A stretch of 64,000 nt of DNA from Pocillopora verrucosa (GCF_036669915.1 NC_089314.1:1135470-1199469), one strand, 5' to 3'; positions 34,621 through 49,142 are shown, counted from the first letter of the stretch. Translations and numbers: made by a program. The notes: a model not told the origin generated them from the sequence alone.

Positions 34621-37600
34621 CTAACTCATAGACAAGTCAACAAAATTATAGAACGCATCGATGTCATGTAATGCTTTCTCAGGAGTTGATGAGAAGTATA
34701 TACTTCCAAGTGAGCGATCACATATCTGATTAAGCGCATCCTCAGTATTTTGTACACAGTCCTTTCCATTGAACTCCAATCCGATAACTGGACCTAGAAA
34801 AGAAATCACAGAATAGTCGTCAGTCATCTTTGAAAAAAAATAAAGCAATTTTCTTTAAATAAAAAGTAGGGTATTTCATTCAGTAGAGTTTATACGCTCT
34901 CTAGATAATCTTAATGACCTTGCCACATGAGCATCCGCCGGTGGTAGGTCTGCGAGAGGTCTGGTGCAGACCCCTCGTAAACGCCGAGAAGCCCGCGAGC
35001 CTCCTCGCCGGCTACCTGTAGATTGGCTGGGTCATGCCATTATAAGCCATTTCAAGAGGCGGGAAATGCGTGCATGGAAAGTAACGGATGGGCAAACGAA
35101 GACGAGATAACCAACTGTAATTCCGTAATTTCCTATCAGAGGGTCTTTATTGACGCTTGAAAACACGCCTGATCTTGTCATCTATGATACTCTTACAAAC
35201 AAATTTTAATTATTTAACAAGGCTTCTGACTAAGCTCGACGAAAAAAAAAAAAGTTGCTATTATCCAAATTTAGGACCATTATGTTCTCTGCTTAGGAAT
35301 TACTACCCTGAAACTAAATTTTAACAGTTGACAAACTTCTATCCCCTGAGGAGAGAAGTTTGAGTTCCCTTAAAGACCAAACTCAACAACCCTGCCTATG
35401 AAAATTAAAATTCCAGTTTTACAAAGTACACAAACCACTATCTGCAGCAGCCCTATATTCTTCTGATTGAAATATTCTGGCTACGTCGTCTGGTTTCATA
35501 CTAACTTCCTTGGTTTGGACAAGCACTTGATTTCTCTACAAACAAAACGTGATTTAAATTAAATGCTTGACAATATCACAGTAAAAGTAGGTAGCTGTTG
35601 GAAAAAGAAACAGTGGACTTAAAGTTAGTCCACTGGAATTCGCATCAAAAGGTGCACGTTTGAGATCTGCATGGGTCAGTCTGTGTTTGAATTAGACATT
35701 GGAGACTTTCTTCTAAAGAAAACCTTGATGTGCTCTAGTGCTTTGAGCCACTTAGCTTTTATTAGTGCAGACTCTTCTTCACCTTACATGTGGGTAGCAT
35801 TTTTGGCATTCATTAGTAGATGCAATGTGTATTATGCTGCATTGTTGGCGTGGTTTTTCAGTTTTTGGAGTGAACACATAGCACAAAATTAGCATGCGCA
35901 AAAAGTGTCCATACTTTCAATAAAGAGGAGAACATACCTCACGCCTTTGATCAGAAATCAATCGTCTGACATGTGATTTCATTTCAGGATATTGGAAAAA
36001 AACCACAAGACATGACTGAAAATAACAAACACATTTAGATATAATGATCAGATGTTGCACCAGTGTAAATGATGTGACAGTCATAGTGGTATGTAGCAAG
36101 TCAGATTACTAAGATTTGATCTTTGCAGATCAAACACAGAATTATATACTATTAACCTGCACACCCAGTCATTTATGGCATATAGCCCACAATTAGACAT
36201 GTGGTCCATGTATGTTACGACAAATGAAGTAAAAACAGTTCTAAAATGCTTGGACCAGCAAGATGTCTTGAAATGAGATCAACTACTTTTAAAGAGTATT
36301 TGCTTGTCAAGCCTCTTTTGCCAAGTGTAAGCCCTTCCACACATTCAAAAGGTCATTTGAATAACATTTGTCATTTTCTATAAACTTGAAATCACTAGCA
36401 GTGATAAAATTTCCAATAATAACCCACCATCCCCTTTCTCACTCCTGTCAACATACTACACGTACAGGTGAACACTGTGTATTAGGAAGTGTTTGGTTGG
36501 ATAACCCACTAAATCTTTTATTTACCTCATCATATGGCTTTCGTCTTGATCCAAGTGTAAGTGGAACAACACTCATAGAGGCATCACTTGATATATTCCT
36601 ATCTCTGTATTGTTCTGGCGTTGGTAGAAGAGTTTCAATATTTGTTGCATCCTCCTATAGAGGAAAGATAAAACTTTTAACTCTCCAAACTGATGATACT
36701 AGCTATTATTTTACTTCTTATCGATTAATGATTTTTTTGAAATTTTTCTCTAATATGAATCCACAAAAAAAAACAAAAGGATCTGGCTCAACATTAGAGG
36801 GACATTGTGATTTACAGTGTAATGTCCAAAATCTTCACTGTCGACAGGAATGACTAATTTGGTAAAACACTATAAGTGTACATTGCCTGGTAACCATGAC
36901 TTTAAAGGGAATTTAAAAAAGATGCATTTTGTAAAATAAATTAGAAGTTTCCCCAATCTTATTGTTGCTGTTATTTTATTATTACCTCTGGAATTAAGCC
37001 CCAAGTTGTTTCTCCCGCAGCTGGTGTGAAGTCATGAATGTTGCTCCAGTTGTTATTGTATAAACTTAGTTTTGCTGCCTCAAACTGGCCTGAAAATTTT
37101 TGATATTGTATCAGTTGCAGCTATACTGAAGTCATTCAACTACATGCAGCATGTTCCAGGCTTTAATTTCCATGTTGTATACAGCTGCATCACATATCGC
37201 AATGGTGGGAATCAAAAGGAAAGAGGATATGGGGGTTGGACGGAAGTCCTGGTAATAATTAATAACTCTCTTTCCATGGACCTGAGCCCTTCTGAGCAGG
37301 TTAAGTCTGATGATGGAGTTGGAGTTGACAGATGATGGTGTTGAAGTTGGAGGTGTAAAATGCAGTGATAATGTTTCCATTTTCACTTTATTCCACTTGA
37401 ATCTAGAGATTGTGATCAAAACTATATGATTGGCAAGCAAAAGTGAAAAAACCAACCCATCACAAAGCCAATTCCCAGGTCCTCCCACTTGCTTCTGACG
37501 ACCAACAATCTAGTGTTAGCAAAATTGTAAGTGACAAAGTTATAAGGGCATTGGTGTGCTGATGGCATTTTAATCCCTTCAGGGGTAAACAAGGGTTTTT

Positions 37601-39254
37601 CTTTGTCAGAAAAAGAAGTTTGCTAAGCTTTTCTCACTGACCTTCTAACTCAGGATAATAATACTGATAACAGCCAAACTTCATTCCTTTTGAGGATTCT
37701 ATCACAGGTTGTGTACCACAACATAAAAAGAAGTCCATTTTCTTGCAATCTCGAGTTCTAAAGTATAAAACATGCGTCAAATTTTAATTCCTATAAAATA
37801 ACCAGTGCATTAAAACATTCAATTAAATTAGATTAATTTTAGACTTACCGAAACTGTTGACAAGCCACCAAAACCTTACAGTCTTGACAATCTCGAAAAT
37901 ATACACTAAAAATAAATAAAAAACCAGTTAAATTAAGTAAATTAAATATTAAATGATCAATGTAGCATTAACACATAACATCTTGTACATGGAAGTTTAT
38001 TAAATCTAGCTGCACACCCTTTTTTTTTCAAATTCACTTTAACCTTAAATAACGAGATCAAAAGGAAAACAAAAATTAAATTGAAATCATTGATGGCAAC
38101 TTTTGCCTATTTTTCTGAAAATGCCTCCTTTTAGAAAGTGGTAAACAAATGTCATAGTTAATCCTGCTTTAACTACAAAGAGTAACCTAGATTATCCTGA
38201 CCTCCCAGCACATGGCCCAATCACGATCTGGCAATTTATACAGTCATCAATTGTTATGGTTTCTGCGTGATCCAAAACAAAAATCCTACAATCCTGCAAA
38301 CACAAATCATTTTCAGAGTTGTGATGCATTAAAATAAATTAAATGCTTCCTAGATAAATGGCTTGTACCCATTTATATCACCGCTCACTCTGAGGCACTG
38401 CGAAAGTTTTGTGCTTTGATAAGAACTCAACTCAAAAACCGCGCAGTCTACTCCACTAACAATTGGATCATTACTTGTCTAGTATCTCCCCAGGGTAGGT
38501 ACCTCACCCTCCCCAATTGTAATACATGTAAGTTTTCTCTCTACCCAACCCTTCACCTCCATAATAATCACTCAGTGCAAACAGACACTGACACTATACT
38601 ACATGTACATCCATGAAAGTATTTTGTTACAAATCTTTACGAGTTTAAAATCTTTCCAAATGGTTTGATTTTTCTTTTTCTTCGAATTTTATCATATTAA
38701 TGGATCTGAGAACAATTTTGATGAAAAAATGAACAAATACACTTGATCTTTGGTCGACTAGTATTAATTTCATTTTTTGTTCAAGAGATCGAAGCCCTCG
38801 AACGGGTAGACTGTAAAGTGCAGAAGATTCGACCAAAGTAATCTTATTTGACACCCATCTTGCAAGCTCGTCATTCTAATTAAGCTTCAGTTCCTGGCAG
38901 GTGAACTCCGTTATCAACCTTACCTTGTTGTTTTGAATTATGAACTGCTGTCCGTTGATTTCGCCAGGCATTTTCGCGGCAAGTTCGCCTGTCAGATCAC
39001 CGATAGTGTAATCCTTGGGATCTAAGCGGGGACCTTTTTCCCTATACAAGCAAAGAATTAAAAAAGAAAAAGACATAAAATTCAAATATTGGTGATAAAA
39101 ATGGAAAGTTATTGAAGTGACATCAAAGGGCTACGATTCTTCGATAGCAATGTCATCCCTTCCTTCTAGAGAATAAAACTTGCCAACTGAACGTCGGTTT
39201 TTCGTTGGTTTCTTCATTTGCGTTACTCTCCTCCTTCGAACCTAAGCAACCCAT
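34621..39254 (-). CDS. RP2: RP2 (XRP2), ARL3 GTPase-activating protein
   Basis: Ten exons in transcription order: 39254-39184, 39041-38924, 38293-38202, 37905-37849, 37757-37642, 37089-36986, 36654-36526, 36015-35938, 35535-35436, 34793-34621 (TAG). The product is 345 residues, against 350 in human RP2. It begins MGCLGSK, the dual N-myristoylation/palmitoylation signal of RP2. LDPKDY, then the TBCC/CARP beta-helix with repeated DC(x)xC rungs ([35 protein letters not shown]) follow. Arg113 after QQF corresponds to the catalytic arginine of human RP2 and its codon is split by an intron. The C-terminal NDK-like domain ends GLEFNG...[14 protein letters not shown]. The expected role is stimulating ARL3 GTP hydrolysis at the ciliary base. 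Intron 1 appears to be GC-AG (TG|GCAAGT); no GT donor gives the right phase. Confidence 0.94.
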
Positions 39255-40884
39255 GTTATTCCCTGTATTCTTAGCCCTCCAAGCCGCTCTAATTAGGCTG
39301 CAGCATTCGATAGAAGAAGTATCTGAACAGGCATACAATAAAAATTAGGCTGAAATGACTTTGGAACCTGGCAAGGAAGGCGTTACCAAGGGTACTCGCG
39401 ACGCCACTCGCATGGCACGCGTGTTTTCACGCGCTATCATTCGTTCCTCGAATTTCAATTTTTCGTTGTTTCTTGTTGTTTTTATTTCCCCGTGTCTTTT
39501 ATAAGAAAGAGTAACTCTGCTGCGTGAGATTGAGTATTAATAGAGTAGTAATTTTCATATTTCTTGTAAATAAAATTGTTCGGCTCTTTGTGGCTAGTGA
39601 GCAGGGCAGGTTGAATTTGCAAATGGATTTGCGGAAGAAGAAATTTTTCAACCATCGATAAATCGAGCATTTAAAACTTTACACTAGCAGGAGACATCAC
39701 ATCGTGCAGTGCCTCAGGAAACTTAAGTGATGACTTAGTTTGGTCTTTGCTTGGTCGTCAAATTCATTTGGGAGAACTACTCCTTACTTGAGCAGCACTG
39801 GGCCCCTAGTTTTTGATTGTTAGTAAAAGTAGCATATTATGCTACTGGCATTTCTCGATTTTTTCCAGATTATGCTTACAAGTTTGCATTATGTTTTTGT
39901 TTATAACATCGCTCATTTATCCAAAGTCTTGATCTTCATTTCGAGTTCAGTTTTTGCTTAACTGAGTTTAAACGGTTCTGATGGAGCCTGAAAACGAGGT
40001 TGGCTCTGATGCTTCAGTTTTCACACAAACAACCAGTACGCAACCTGAATGGACATTCGTTGCTCCAATTTTGACGTAATTTATCTATCGCAAAAGAAGA
40101 GAACTTTGGTACGACCTGTTTAGTGTACAGTCCAAATGACGGCAATGTTCACGGCTGTTCTCGCCAATAAAGGGTAATCATTTGTAGTGTGCAAAAAGAG
40201 ATCTTCAAGACCAGGAGCTAACATCATTTCACAGTAATAATTAGATGTTTCATCCAGTATTCTGTTCGTTGGGATCTACGCTGCGTGCATAGTCATTCGG
40301 TAAAATTACCTACCATACATTCTTAGTACCTCATATTCGATCCCACTAAGAAATATTTGGTAGAGAGTGAGATTATGAAATAAAATGTACACCTTTTGAG
40401 TATCTCGTTACGTTAAAAACGTAAAAACGTTTGAACAATCTACCCACTGAAAAACGTCACAATAAATTGAACCAGAGACGTGAGTCAGCAGTAAGGTCTC
40501 TTCATATGCATTTAAAAATTCCCTAAGTTTAATTGAATATGTCTCAATAAACTGAACCAGAGACGTGCCTCAGTAGCAAGGTCTCTTCATATGCATTTAA
40601 AAATTCCCTAAGTTTAATTTTTTTCTATGCCTTCTTTATAATTCGTCAGAATGGTCCTTCTACTTCCTCTCCCGGTTTTCACCACAGGGCGGGAGTCAGA
40701 GCGAAATATCAGTGAGTCATCAAGCGGAGTTCTTTGACCTCTGCATCCTACTTTTCTTCTCCATACCAGAAGCAAAAGAGAACAAGCAAGTCAAAGGTTC
40801 CGGAGATTATCATTTTTTATGACTCCCACTCCCTTTGTGTCCCAGATAATCATATATTTCGTAATTCTCAATGTTGTTTTGACG
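39255..40884. other. Intergenic interval upstream of RP2
   Basis: About 1.6 kb between the RP2 start and the KIAA2013 stop, both on the minus strand. It holds the RP2 promoter region and a tandem duplication at 40460-40620. No gene was seen. Confidence 0.6.
40460..40620. repeat. Tandem duplication, period 85 bp
   Basis: CAATAAATTGAACCAGAGAC at 40460 and CAATAAACTGAACCAGAGAC at 40545 begin two copies, each ending CATTTAAAAATTCCCTAAGTTTAATT. They differ at only a few bases, so the duplication is recent. Confidence 0.9.
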
Positions 40885-43800
40885 TCAGCTCATGTAGATC
40901 TTTGATCGCACAATGTCTTTTTCTTTAAAGCATTCTGAGTAAATTAGTTTTGCCAAGTAGAGATGAAAGCCAACAATTAGAAAAGCTATCGTAACCCAGA
41001 ACTTTGCTGGGAGCCCTGCGCGGCGATGGACATGATGATTCTTGAGCGATTCTAGAAAAAATTGAAACATATTCGATTAAACAAAATGTAACGACAATGA
41101 ACTATGCACCCCTGGGGAAACAAATATTGTACATCTTTGGGAATACATCTCACCAGACGGTTTTCAACAGCATACTCCATTGATATTTCCCGTAATTAGA
41201 ACGTGCTTAATTTTCAATTTGTAAATTAAGGAGAACCCTTAGGCTTAAACGGTTTCATTGAAAGTAGTTTAACTTCTTATCATCATGATGGAGTAATTTG
41301 GATTGGCTGTTGAAAGTAATGTGGTGTCACAACGATCAGATACACCAAACCAAAACCGACTGAGATTTGGTAATCTGAATTTTTCCCAGCTTGAAGTCAT
41401 TCAAGTACTTTTTTTCTTCAATTCTCATTGACTCTTTTTGATATTATAAAGATTTATTATTTCTAATACGCCTTCACTCGGTCTGTTCCGTCTTAGATCT
41501 AAATAAGGACTGTTTTTTTCACATGTCCATCCATGCAGGTAACAGTAATGTTCTAAAAAGTTGATCTTACCTTCATGTGCATCCTTAATAAAAACGTGTT
41601 TTCTAAGCTCCAATAGCTCAGACTTGTTATGAGATATGTACAGCAGCGGTGTGACAGGTCTGGTCATACGAACTGGGAAAGTCACTTCGGCCTCACTGAA
41701 ATTAAAGACATGACATTTGTTCTGGTCTAGAAAAGACGACAAGCACATTTTATGCTGATATTTGATTATTCATTAATTAAAAGGGATTCTAAAAAACCGA
41801 AAAAGAAAGAGTTCTATACCAAATTTGGAATTCTAACACTAGTTTTTCAAAGATAGGTTTCATTCGATATGCCATTTTAGAAATACAAACTTGTCACTAT
41901 AGAAAGAACGATCCTTCAACTTTTTTCCTGGTCAGTTTATATCCACCACCGCAAGTTTCTAAGATCAACTCATATTTTGAATTCAATTACGTTGTCTATC
42001 ACAAACTCAAAATGCCAAATAGTCTAAGGCCACGCGACATCCTCACAATCATTTTTTGCTAGAACAATTTCGTGACACATCAAGCAGGCTTTACTACTCA
42101 CCCGACTTCCACAGGGTCATACTGGCAGCCTGCTTCGCATGCGTAAAGAGGCGTCTTGCCTCCCTTAACGGGTTTAACCAGAAGCTTTTCTGCATGTCCA
42201 GTTTCAGCATTCACCAACACGGTGAGATAGATGTCCATATCTTCATACAGGTGGATATGACGGAACACGATTGTTGTATGTAGTGAGGCGGGATTTGCCG
42301 CGAATTCAAAATGTCCGGCGGAGAACTGCAGGCCTCCAAAACTGAGCGTGATAGCTTGGTTGATACCAACGGCACCTCAAAAAGGATAAAGAAAATAACA
42401 AATAAATTATTGCAAAGAAGTACAAGTGGTCAAGAAAGTACTTTGAGTACTTTGAGTACTTAACATTCAGCACTTGTTCCTAGCATGGAATACGCCAGGA
42501 ACTGTTACCAAGGCTGTCACGATAATCTCGGCCAAGTGACCTACGTTATTGCTGTTTTCCCAGCATTTCTAATCCTTCTGTATGTGGTTTAAAACCCATT
42601 GCACGCCTCCCCTCTCCTCCCACGGGAAAGAACAGAAAAAGCCCCCTAAGAATTAACCGCGTTCCCATGACAGTCCTACAGTATTGATCACTTTTCGATA
42701 ATGTCCTTTGGGATCGAAAAGCGAGGAAGAGCGAAAAATAGGACAAACACGTTGCCAACGAAAAAGATAAAAATCTTCACCCAATACCTGCTTTTACAAG
42801 TGCACTGCATCCATTCTGCTCCAACAGTCTCTGCCATAAGGCCGCTATTTTAGTAACACCTGACTCGGTCCGGGGCATGGGCCAAAGTGAGGCCGAGTGC
42901 CTGTGAAGACAAGGAAGAAACAATAACTGATATGAAAACTAACACGGTAGTCACATGTAGTCCTGTGTGTATCTCTCGTCTAAAGTGCACTCTAGTCACG
43001 CATTGTCACGAGCACACTTACATCGTGGGTGGGCCACCAAAGCAGTGATCTGGAATATGAAGAAGTTTTTCCATTTCATCCTTGTGTGCCTGAGGGTTTG
43101 ATGCTCCATTGACACGGGAAGGAAAAGACGACAAGACATAGTACATTGTAGTGTTGACTTCCAAACCAGAGGGTGTGTCAGGATCATGTCGAGGATCCAC
43201 AAACAAACCTGTCTCAGTCAACTAGTGAATCAAAACAACATGGTACTGTTGGTTTAGTTTTTACCCCTTCACACCCTAACATTAGTATACATATTCTCCA
43301 AACTATTCTCTATACACTTCCTATGGTGCTGACAAGGAGAATTTGTTAGTAATCCAGAGCTCCTTTTGTTGATATTCATTTCCTTTACTCTCATTATCCT
43401 AATGTTTGATTCAGGGGTGACATAGCAAGGAAAAACCAGAGAGTAAAAGGATTGAGGAGGAGGTTTCCCGTACTTGGGACAAAAAAACTTACATGATAGG
43501 ATGATCATCAGCTCCGGCCCCGCGTTTCATTTTATCTTATCATATGAATAAAGCGTAAATTAAAACATGAATCGATCTTTTTCAAAGAATATAATTTCTT
43601 GAGAAGTAAGATAAATAACAAATTCAGTTACAACGCAAAATAAATTATGTTTTGGAGAAGATGATATGAGCATTATTTCAGACCAAAAACGGTAGAAATT
43701 GATAAGATAGTTCTTTACCTCTTTCCAGGCTGTGCTGTGAGATTCTCTCAATGATTCTGGACTGTCTAAGGAGACAAGAGCTCGGAGTTCCTGTAGCGTG

Positions 43801-46800
43801 AAAAAAACTGAAATGAATAAATTGGAAATTCACAAAAAATTCCTTTGGTTTTCACTGATTCCTTTGATTAGTTTTCAAAACAATCCTTACACCATATTAC
43901 GTTAAGAGAGACCTTGCTTACCCACAAAGCAAGGTACTTCTAAACTTGTAAATAAACAGGAGTTACCGAATACATGTTAGAGACACGGGCGCGTAAAGCT
44001 AATTAAAAATGATTGTTAGTAAGAAGCTTGAGCATAAAAAACCCCCAGCGTTGCCATCTCTTAGTCTTGTGTTTGATTTCGTTACCTTTTCTGCGTCCTC
44101 CTGGAGTTTTTCAATATTCACACGCGGCGCCGGTTTTTGACCAAACAAACTTGATGTGTGTACAACTGTTAAGTGACGCAAAATTCCAGTACTACAAGGA
44201 AGAAAACAAAAGCACTCTTAGAATAACTCCGAAATTATCAGTTGCGAAAATTACAGGTTTTTTTTTAAGGTATCTGGGTCTCATAGGAACATTTCAGTGT
44301 GGCTTCGTAGAAAAATTTGACAATGTAGAATGATGCTTACTAGCGGAAAACCAAACAGCAGCGCCAAAAACAAATACACGACTTTGTGAAATTCTACAAC
44401 ATTCGTGGATCACACAAAGAATCGTTGAATAAAAGTTGTGCTTGAGTGGGGCATTTGAACGCAATTTTTGCCCGTAGCGGGGATTTGAAAGGACCAGTAT
44501 TTTAGACTTCAAATGCCAGGGGTTTACTGAAGCTTCGAATTGAGTATTACGGTCGGTCAGATCAGTAACTTTGGCTACAAGTAGTCCCAAATTTTTTTCA
44601 GCCAGGATGAATACATAGTGCAAAGGGATAAAGTTTTCGAGATTTTGAGACTTACAGGATGATTACTTGCGATGGAAATCGTTATCGTTATCTTGCAACC
44701 TTATGAATTCTTTTCAGTTAAAAATAATTCTTATAAATAGTATAAACAATCAATCATCTCATGATTTACACATAATTCATTCATGTACATTTAAACCTAC
44801 TATTCTCACTAATTAACTTATCAAACAAAACTTTTTTCAGACCTCTGTCCTTGCACTGTCATTTCTGGTGGCACTCTTGATGTGGCAACTGTGACATTGA
44901 TGTCGGGTTCTGATTTATCCACATGGGCTACTTGCCCATGAGAGAGAGTGTAGTGAGCTTTGGATGGGTCCATGGTTCTTTCAAAGCTGAAAGGAGAGCA
45001 CATTAAGTCAGTAACAAAGAAGTCTTCCACACACTTTCCATGCGGCTTGTCCAGATTCCAAGCGTGAGGCAAAACTGTAGAGGAGGTATATGTAACCAAG
45101 TGACTACTCCTTCTTATTATTTGTTGGTCTTCTGAGATACATACACTGAATATGGCATATAACACAATTTCAAAGATCAGCACTCCACCTTACACAAATG
45201 AAGACAGGCATACAAACACCCTCTATTAAACATTAGACAAAAATAATATATTTTCATTTGTGAAAATTTTCCAATTTTTTCATGTAACCTTGTCCGATAA
45301 AATTTTTCTTTGCTAAGTTAAACACCATTCTCTGCAAAATAAAGGGGTCCGCAACAAATTTCTTACTACACCAACCTCATTCTAGAGTTATACAAAGGAT
45401 TCCTTTTCTTTCGAAGAGAGAATTTTTTTTCCTCTATGTGAATGCTACCTCTGTAAAATGATGTTGGCTGCTTATTAAGAGAAAATGGATCCCACTTCCC
45501 TAAAAAGATACTCATCAAGGTCTTCACACTTTGCACAAAACTGGCAATTACCTCAAACTTTTAGTGGTAGAACCTTTCCATGCCTTTGCACCCTCATGTG
45601 TTAGCAAAACTTTGATTCCAGAATGCTGATTAAAAGTAGACATATCATGTTTAGACTATTTATTTCTATCAACAATTCCTATAAAATAAGGTTTTAGATT
45701 TATCTTAGTCTGTTGTTCATGAGAAATGAACAACAATTTTCTTCATTGACAACAAGCTAAAATTGTGCCATCTTCCTTGAAAATTGAAATAAAAAGAATG
45801 AGAAAGCCTGAGAAAGTGTGCTGTTGATCTCAAAATATAGAAAAGTCTGTATGCAGGCCTTTGCACTGATGGGAAAATGGGATGATTGTAAGAATCAAAC
45901 AAAATATTTGCCTACAGACCCCATGATTAACGACCACAACTTCTTGGACCAAGACAGAGGATTGACTGCGATGAGCATAAATTACATTCTCAACAATGAC
46001 ACATCCATGGCTCTGTCAACATAAATAATTCCAATACATTTTCATGATCAAGTTAAAAATGTAAAAAAATAATTGAAAATTACTCTAGAGTCTGTGCCAT
46101 GTACCTTAATTTGTATGTTTTCTTTGGGAATGATAACTCACAGTTTGACATGCAAAATAAAGCTAAATGTGTCCAAAAAATATTTTGTAGACTGAAGGAA
46201 TAAAAAAATGAATAAAAGACACTTTTTAAACTCTTTGAGGTCATTGTCAAGTTACAGGTGTGATTGCTTTATTTGACTTGAAATCGAATGAGCCTCACAG
46301 TCATGACACTACATCTAGTTCATTGTTCAATAATAATTATTGCCATTTTTGTTTTTTCCAAATGTTTGGTCATGGATTTAACAAGCCATGAAAAACTGTA
46401 ACTTGAAGAAGAAACATCAACAACATTAAAAATGGTGTAAACCTAGGAATAATTTAAAAAAACTATTCATAAAATTGTCTCTAGTTATCATAGCTGACTA
46501 TAATAATACATGTTTAATACTGGTAAATTGTTTGTCATTAAATAAAATATAAACTAAGAAATTTGTTCACACTACATTTACTTACAAAGGAGTAGGTTTG
46601 AAGTTGATGAACCAAACCTTTCTTAAGATCAATAATTGTTGCCTCTATAAATAAAAAAAATATAATTCAATATTTATTTCATAATTATATTCTAAAACTT
46701 AAGAGTGAACTACTATTAAATTTTAAGACCTAAATCATTTCCAGTAGGTTGTATGTTTGCTGGCATGTACAGAAAATCTGAAGGATGCTAGAGACCTTGA

Positions 46801-49142
46801 GAAAAAATAGGCTAGGTGCCCTGACTGTTTTAATTATTATAGATTAAACTTAATGTAACCGTTCATGAAGAAATGCATGAATATGTACAGTACATGTACC
46901 TCTTGGTTTAGGAACATTAGAAGCTTTTGCAGTTACAATAGGGAAGAACGGCAGCTTAAGCCATTTCATGCTGGGTTGAATTAGTGCTATGTGCATAAAA
47001 GAACTGTCTGTAGCTACAACTCCAACATTACCATTCCCTGAGAAGAAAAAGACAAAAATGCCTTATTATAAAATCATTAAATATGCAGGTTTGTGTTAGT
47101 AGTGACCACAGCAAAATCTCCATGCTGGTGAACAATCAACATTGATACCAAATGTTAATTGTTAACCAGCAACACAGTTTTACAAAAGGGTACATGCATC
47201 TTATTATGTTTCAAATAATAGAGAAGGCGATTGTTAGGTTCCTTATCTGTAAAACATATGATGGTGTCGGGTAATAAAAATGTATAAAGATGAGAGACAA
47301 TAAATACAAGTAATAGACAACCATGTTATATTTACCAACAAAAGGTAAGTATGGATTTTCTGATTTTTCACTTGGTTTATGGATTATCACCACATCACCA
47401 TCTGCAGCCACTTGTTTCCACTTTTCCAAAACATCACTAAGGCAGACTTTATCATATGCTACATGAAAGAACAGTTTATAATGTACATAAGAAACATTAA
47501 AAATTATTTGAATGTTTCATGAGGTACATTAATTTTTTCATACCAAGGTAAAGGAAATAATATTCAAGTGCTTGCCAATCTATCAGACTGATAAAACAAT
47601 TGTTTGAACAATGCATACTGTTTTAATTCTTTTTAGCCTTAATTTCTTTTAATGCTTTTGAGTCATTAGATATGTTGTCCATGAACTTCTCCTCTCTCTA
47701 TACATGTATCTCTGATTTCAGCCAGCAAAAAAGTCTCAACTCGCTCCGAGCATTTTTAGCAAAATTAACATGACACAAGAATTAATATGTTAATTAATAT
47801 TAATAATTAATTAATATTAATATTAATAATTACATAATTAATGTGACACAAGAGCTTTAAACAGCATGCACATGGTACTTTTTCAAAACTGGTGTCACAA
47901 ACACTGTATGGAATACTTTGAGATGGTGAAAATTCATTGTTTTACAACCATGTTAAAAAACAGTTCCATGAATAATGCTTGCATTCTACACTCAGAACAG
48001 TTTTATTATGATTTTGTTTCTATTGTCTCTACTTATCCTGTTACTTGGTGTATGGTGCATTAATTTCTATCATTCTGAAATGTAAGTTCTACTATTACCA
48101 GCCTAATCCTTTATTGGAGAGAACTGTAATTCTTTGCTTGATTTGCATTAATTTCAATTTCAAGACTTAATTTCAAATACCATTATCCTTAAAAGAAATA
48201 ACTAGCTGCATGATCAAAATCTGATAGGTATGCTTACCAGGTGCTTCAGGAAGCTTTCCCTGTCTATGGTGGGGCATGAATCGTGATATGGTCCATATAA
48301 AAAACACAGTAAAAATAGCAATGACAATTAAAGTATTCCTACGTGACCTGCAAAAGAAAATTAAATGTGATTCAGGATACCATCCTAAAATTGAAATTTC
48401 TATCTAACTCAGGGAGAAAAAAGAAAGATGTTTTTCTTTTATACATGAGCACAGAACACAGAAAGAATTCTGAGGAGATGGATCTGAGGCCTTTGGATTT
48501 GACACTCCCATGCTCTATCATTGAATCACATGCACCTTGCATAAAACTGCTATGATGAGCAACCTTCTACAAAGTTCATATGACAGGTGTCCTACATACT
48601 GCTAGGATCAGAAATGTCGATAGCATCATGTCTTGGGAATAAAAGGGTTTGTAGAACAAGAAAAATGGTGGAGGAAAAAGAAAAATAGTTGAAACTTAAT
48701 AGAAGGACCAGGAATCTGTTCCTCTAGAATATGAAATGAATGCTCCTATTTAAAGACGACTGTTAAAATGCAAGAGGAAAGTCCTTATCTGGATATTTTT
48801 TCCTGTTACTGTAAGAAATGTCGATTTTACAGTATATTATACAGAAAAGAATTATTCTGAATATATTCCGTTCCGATATAGGCAACCAAATGCAACTAAC
48901 TCTTCTCCAGAAACAACATATTTAAAAAATAAGTTCTATTTAAAGCTCAGGATTATAACAAGTAACAAGCTGATCACAAGTAAATGCTGCAAGATAGATA
49001 TTGTTTGTTTGAGATTAAAACAAGTGTAAATCCACAGGTATACGCTGCCTATTGAGCTACAATCATACCTCACATGCGTCAGAAAAGCGAATCTCCCTTT
49101 CAACCATGTTACAAAATTTCCAAAATGCGTCACTACCCACAT
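40885..49142 (-). CDS. KIAA2013: KIAA2013 homologue, membrane protein of unknown function
   Basis: Fifteen exons in transcription order: 49142-49069, 48347-48238, 47458-47336, 47037-46900, 46644-46586, 46012-45912, 44986-44843, 44393-44341, 44165-44086, 43790-43719, 43221-43022, 42900-42788, 42375-42102, 41695-41571, 41051-40885. Phase is consistent throughout and the product is 610 residues (human 634). Exon 2 has a hydrophobic anchor or uncleaved signal (NTLIVIAIFTVFFIW). Conserved blocks: CVIVENVIYAHR, DTPSGLEVNTTMYYVLSS, DHCFGGPPTMHS, LSFGGLQFSAGHFEF, YACEAGC, RPVTPLLYIS. A C-terminal membrane segment (FWVTIAFLIVGFHLYLAKLIY) precedes a short tail. The family is conserved in animals but its biochemical role is not established. 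Exon 6 seems to end at a GC donor (AG|GCAAAT). The small exon 44393-44341 is the least certain. The gene is head-to-head with GTPBP6. Confidence 0.85.
47761..47843. repeat. AT-rich ATTAAT repeat
   Basis: Alternating TTAATATTAATAATTAATT sequence in an intron of the KIAA2013 homologue. It is bracketed by two near-copies of (T)TAA..TG(A/T)(C)ACACAAGA, at about 47766 and 47840. Low-complexity and self-complementary. Confidence 0.7.

Noticed and set aside
44987..45182. Upstream extension of KIAA2013 exon 7 (open frame through EDQQIIRRSS)
   Set aside because: It could only be entered in phase 1, which would create a stop with the available donors of exon 6. The TTTCAG acceptor before 44986 gives the correct phase and homology.
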